Assembly: GCA_031281815.1 (NCBI GenBank)
Contig: JAITEY010000213.1
Location: 1 to 5,509 of the forward strand
DNA: 5,509 nt
Direction: 5' to 3'
Source: Desulfovibrio sp.
Lineage (GTDB): Bacteria; Desulfobacterota; Desulfovibrionia; Desulfovibrionales; Desulfovibrionaceae
The translations under genes were made by a program, and so were the position numbers. The notes under the pieces are model-generated. The model was not told the DNA's origin and did not search any database. It was given only the letters and a program-made list of their open reading frames with translations. Of the stretch, positions 4,297 to 5,509 are shown piece by piece (position 1 is the first letter of the stretch; each line of letters opens with the position of its first letter).

Positions 4297-4301
4297 GGGA
4301 G
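4297..4301 (+). promoter_or_regulatory. Ribosome binding site that decides the metK start
   Basis: GGGAG lies 5 bases before ATG 4307. The open frame continues 74 codons further upstream, but those codons read through the promoter region and lack MetK similarity. This site together with the MIPAQGKYYFTSESVTEGHP start sets the true beginning. Confidence 0.75.
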
Positions 4302-4306
4302 CTGTT

Positions 4307-5479
4307 ATGATTCCTGCCCAAGGCAAATACTACTTCACTTCCGAGTCCGTCACCGAGGGACACCCCGACAAGGTTGCCGACCAGATTTCCGATGCCGTAC
4401 TCGACGCCCTGCTCAGTCGGGATCCCGGTTCGCGCGTGGCCTGCGAAACCATGGTCACCACCGGCATGGCCTTTCTGGCAGGCGAAATATCCACCAAAGC
4501 TTATGCCGATCTCCCGGACATAGTCCGCAAAACCATACGCGACATCGGGTACAACAGTTCGGAAACGGGCTTTGACTGGCAGACCTGCGCCGTCCTTTCC
4601 TCCATAGACAAACAGTCGCCGGACATCGCGCAGGGTGTGGACCGCGCGGTCAACGAAGATCAGGGCGCGGGCGACCAGGGCATGATGTTCGGTTTCGCCT
4701 GCGACGAAACCCCGACGCTCATGCCCGCGCCCATTTATTGGGCGCACAAACTTTCGCAGCAACTCACAGCGGTGCGCAAACAGGGTGTGCTCGCCTACCT
4801 GCGCCCGGACGGCAAGACGCAGGTTTCCCTTGAATATGTGGACGGCAAGGCCGAGCGCGTCAACAACGTGGTCGTTTCCGCTCAGCACGCCCCGGAAGTC
4901 TCGCAGGAACAAATCATCGCCGACATCAGGGAAAAGGTCATCTATCCCGTGCTGCCCGCGTCCCTGTTCGACAGGGACAACTGCGAAATCTTCATCAACA
5001 CCACAGGACGCTTCGTTATCGGCGGTCCCATGGGCGACTGCGGCCTGACCGGGCGCAAAATCATTCAGGACACCTACGGCGGCATGGGGCATCACGGCGG
5101 CGGCGCATTCTCCGGCAAGGACTGCTCCAAGGTGGACCGTTCCGGCGCGTACATGGCCCGGTACATAGCCAAAAACGTGGTGGCCTCCGGCCTCGCGCCC
5201 AAGTGCGAGGTGCAGATAGCCTACTGCATAGGCGTTGCCCGGCCCGTTTCCGTTCTCGCGTCTTCGCTGGGGACCGGGCATGTCCCCGACGACGTGCTGA
5301 CCGCGGCCGTCACCGCGGTTTTTGATCTGCGCCCCTTCCACATCATCAGACGCCTTGACCTGACCCGGCCGATTTTCCTTAAAAGTTCCTGCTACGGCCA
5401 CTTCGGCCGCGAAGAACCGGAATTTACCTGGGAAAAAACCGACGCCGCAGGCGACATCAGAACGGCGGCCAAGGTCTGA
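4307..5479 (+). CDS. metK: MetK, S-adenosylmethionine synthetase
   Basis: MetK joins ATP and methionine to make S-adenosylmethionine, releasing phosphate and pyrophosphate. It is a cytoplasmic enzyme that works as a multimer of a three-domain fold. At 390 aa the length is normal. Visible motifs are FTSESVTEGHPDKVADQISD (10-29, with catalytic H19 and D21), the family hexapeptide GAGDQG (120-125) and the phosphate-binding stretch GGGAFSGKDCSKVDRS (264-279). K271 and D277 match the positions of the E. coli active-site Lys and Asp. The second motif reads KDCSKVD where KDPSKVD is usual. The C-terminus ends TDAAGDIRTAAKV. It diverges from thiC, whose enzyme consumes the product. Only 30 bases follow the stop, so no operon partner can be judged. 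Confidence 0.97.
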   Translation: MIPAQGKYYFTSESVTEGHPDKVADQISDAVLDALLSRDPGSRVACETMVTTGMAFLAGEISTKAYADLPDIVRKTIRDIGYNSSETGFDWQTCAVLSSIDKQSPDIAQGVDRAVNEDQGAGDQGMMFGFACDETPTLMPAPIYWAHKLSQQLTAVRKQGVLAYLRPDGKTQVSLEYVDGKAERVNNVVVSAQHAPEVSQEQIIADIREKVIYPVLPASLFDRDNCEIFINTTGRFVIGGPMGDCGLTGRKIIQDTYGGMGHHGGGAFSGKDCSKVDRSGAYMARYIAKNVVASGLAPKCEVQIAYCIGVARPVSVLASSLGTGHVPDDVLTAAVTAVFDLRPFHIIRRLDLTRPIFLKSSCYGHFGREEPEFTWEKTDAAGDIRTAAKV

Positions 5480-5509
5480 ACATCCGACAGTCCCGCGGTC
5501 TTCGGAGCC

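Larger units (their letters stand above)
3983..4306. other. Divergent intergenic region between thiC and metK
   Basis: This 324-base stretch has no convincing gene. It holds a leftward candidate promoter for thiC (4070-4098), a rightward candidate promoter for metK (4162-4190), a short inverted repeat (4209-4228) and a G+C-rich metK leader. The sequence AATGCC occurs three times (4113-4118, 4136-4141, 4169-4174) without regular spacing. No TPP or SAM riboswitch consensus was recognised on either strand. Confidence 0.6.

Noticed and set aside
4085..4306. 74-codon in-frame upstream extension of metK
   Set aside because: It has no MetK similarity and runs through the candidate promoter. The ATG at 4307 has GGGAG at 5 bases and a typical MetK N-terminus.
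4107..4306. SAM or SAH riboswitch upstream of metK
   Set aside because: None of the conserved cores that I know for these classes is recognisable. Only generic G+C hairpins are present.
4208..5401. Long open frame antisense to metK (397 codons)
   Set aside because: It is a shadow frame of the high-G+C metK gene, with no recognisable domain or ribosome binding site.
5483..5506. TCCGA/TCGGA inverted repeat after metK as a terminator
   Set aside because: The stem is only 5 bp with a 14-base interior, and the window ends before any U-tract could be seen.

Overview
The window reads as a chromosomal segment of a motile, anaerobic deltaproteobacterium, most likely a sulfate reducer of the Desulfovibrio type. 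This is inferred from moderately high G+C, a flgB-flgC-fliE-fliF flagellar cluster behind a sigma-54 promoter, a short ThiC of the anaerobe type, and general codon style. No rRNA or other marker confirms the genus. There are six protein genes, five complete and one cut by the window edge. I see no RNA genes, insertion sequences, phage genes or CRISPR array.

Positions 1-1495 (minus strand) hold the start of a flagellar basal-body operon, read right to left: flgB, flgC, fliE, then the first 85 codons of fliF. FlgB and FlgC are proximal rod proteins, FliE joins the rod to the MS ring, and FliF is the MS ring. flgB and flgC overlap by one base (TAATG), and each gene has a clear Shine-Dalgarno sequence.

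Positions 1496-1881 are a gene-free divergent control region and the most interesting part of the window. It carries two near-perfect sigma-54 (-24/-12) promoters facing away from each other. One drives the flagellar operon leftward; the other drives a tetratricopeptide-repeat (TPR) gene rightward. Between and around them are a five-tract G-rich stretch, short direct repeats, and a 9-bp inverted repeat that brackets the TPR promoter. The predicted flgB leader RNA can fold into two consecutive hairpins. The layout suggests that the unnamed TPR protein (1882-2439) is a co-regulated, flagellum-associated factor.

Positions 2440-2674 separate the converging TPR and thiC genes. They hold a long imperfect hairpin without a U-tract and a 35-bp direct repeat (33/35 identical, 72-bp period) of unknown nature.

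Positions 2675-3982 (minus) encode ThiC, the radical-SAM pyrimidine synthase of thiamine biosynthesis. Its C-terminal cluster motif is CX2CX3C rather than the classical CX2CX4C, and its leader shows no TPP riboswitch. Positions 4307-5479 (plus) encode MetK, which makes S-adenosylmethionine, the compound ThiC consumes. The 324-bp divergent region between them carries a candidate sigma-70 promoter for each gene and possible structure in the metK leader. The last 30 bases contain no recognisable gene.
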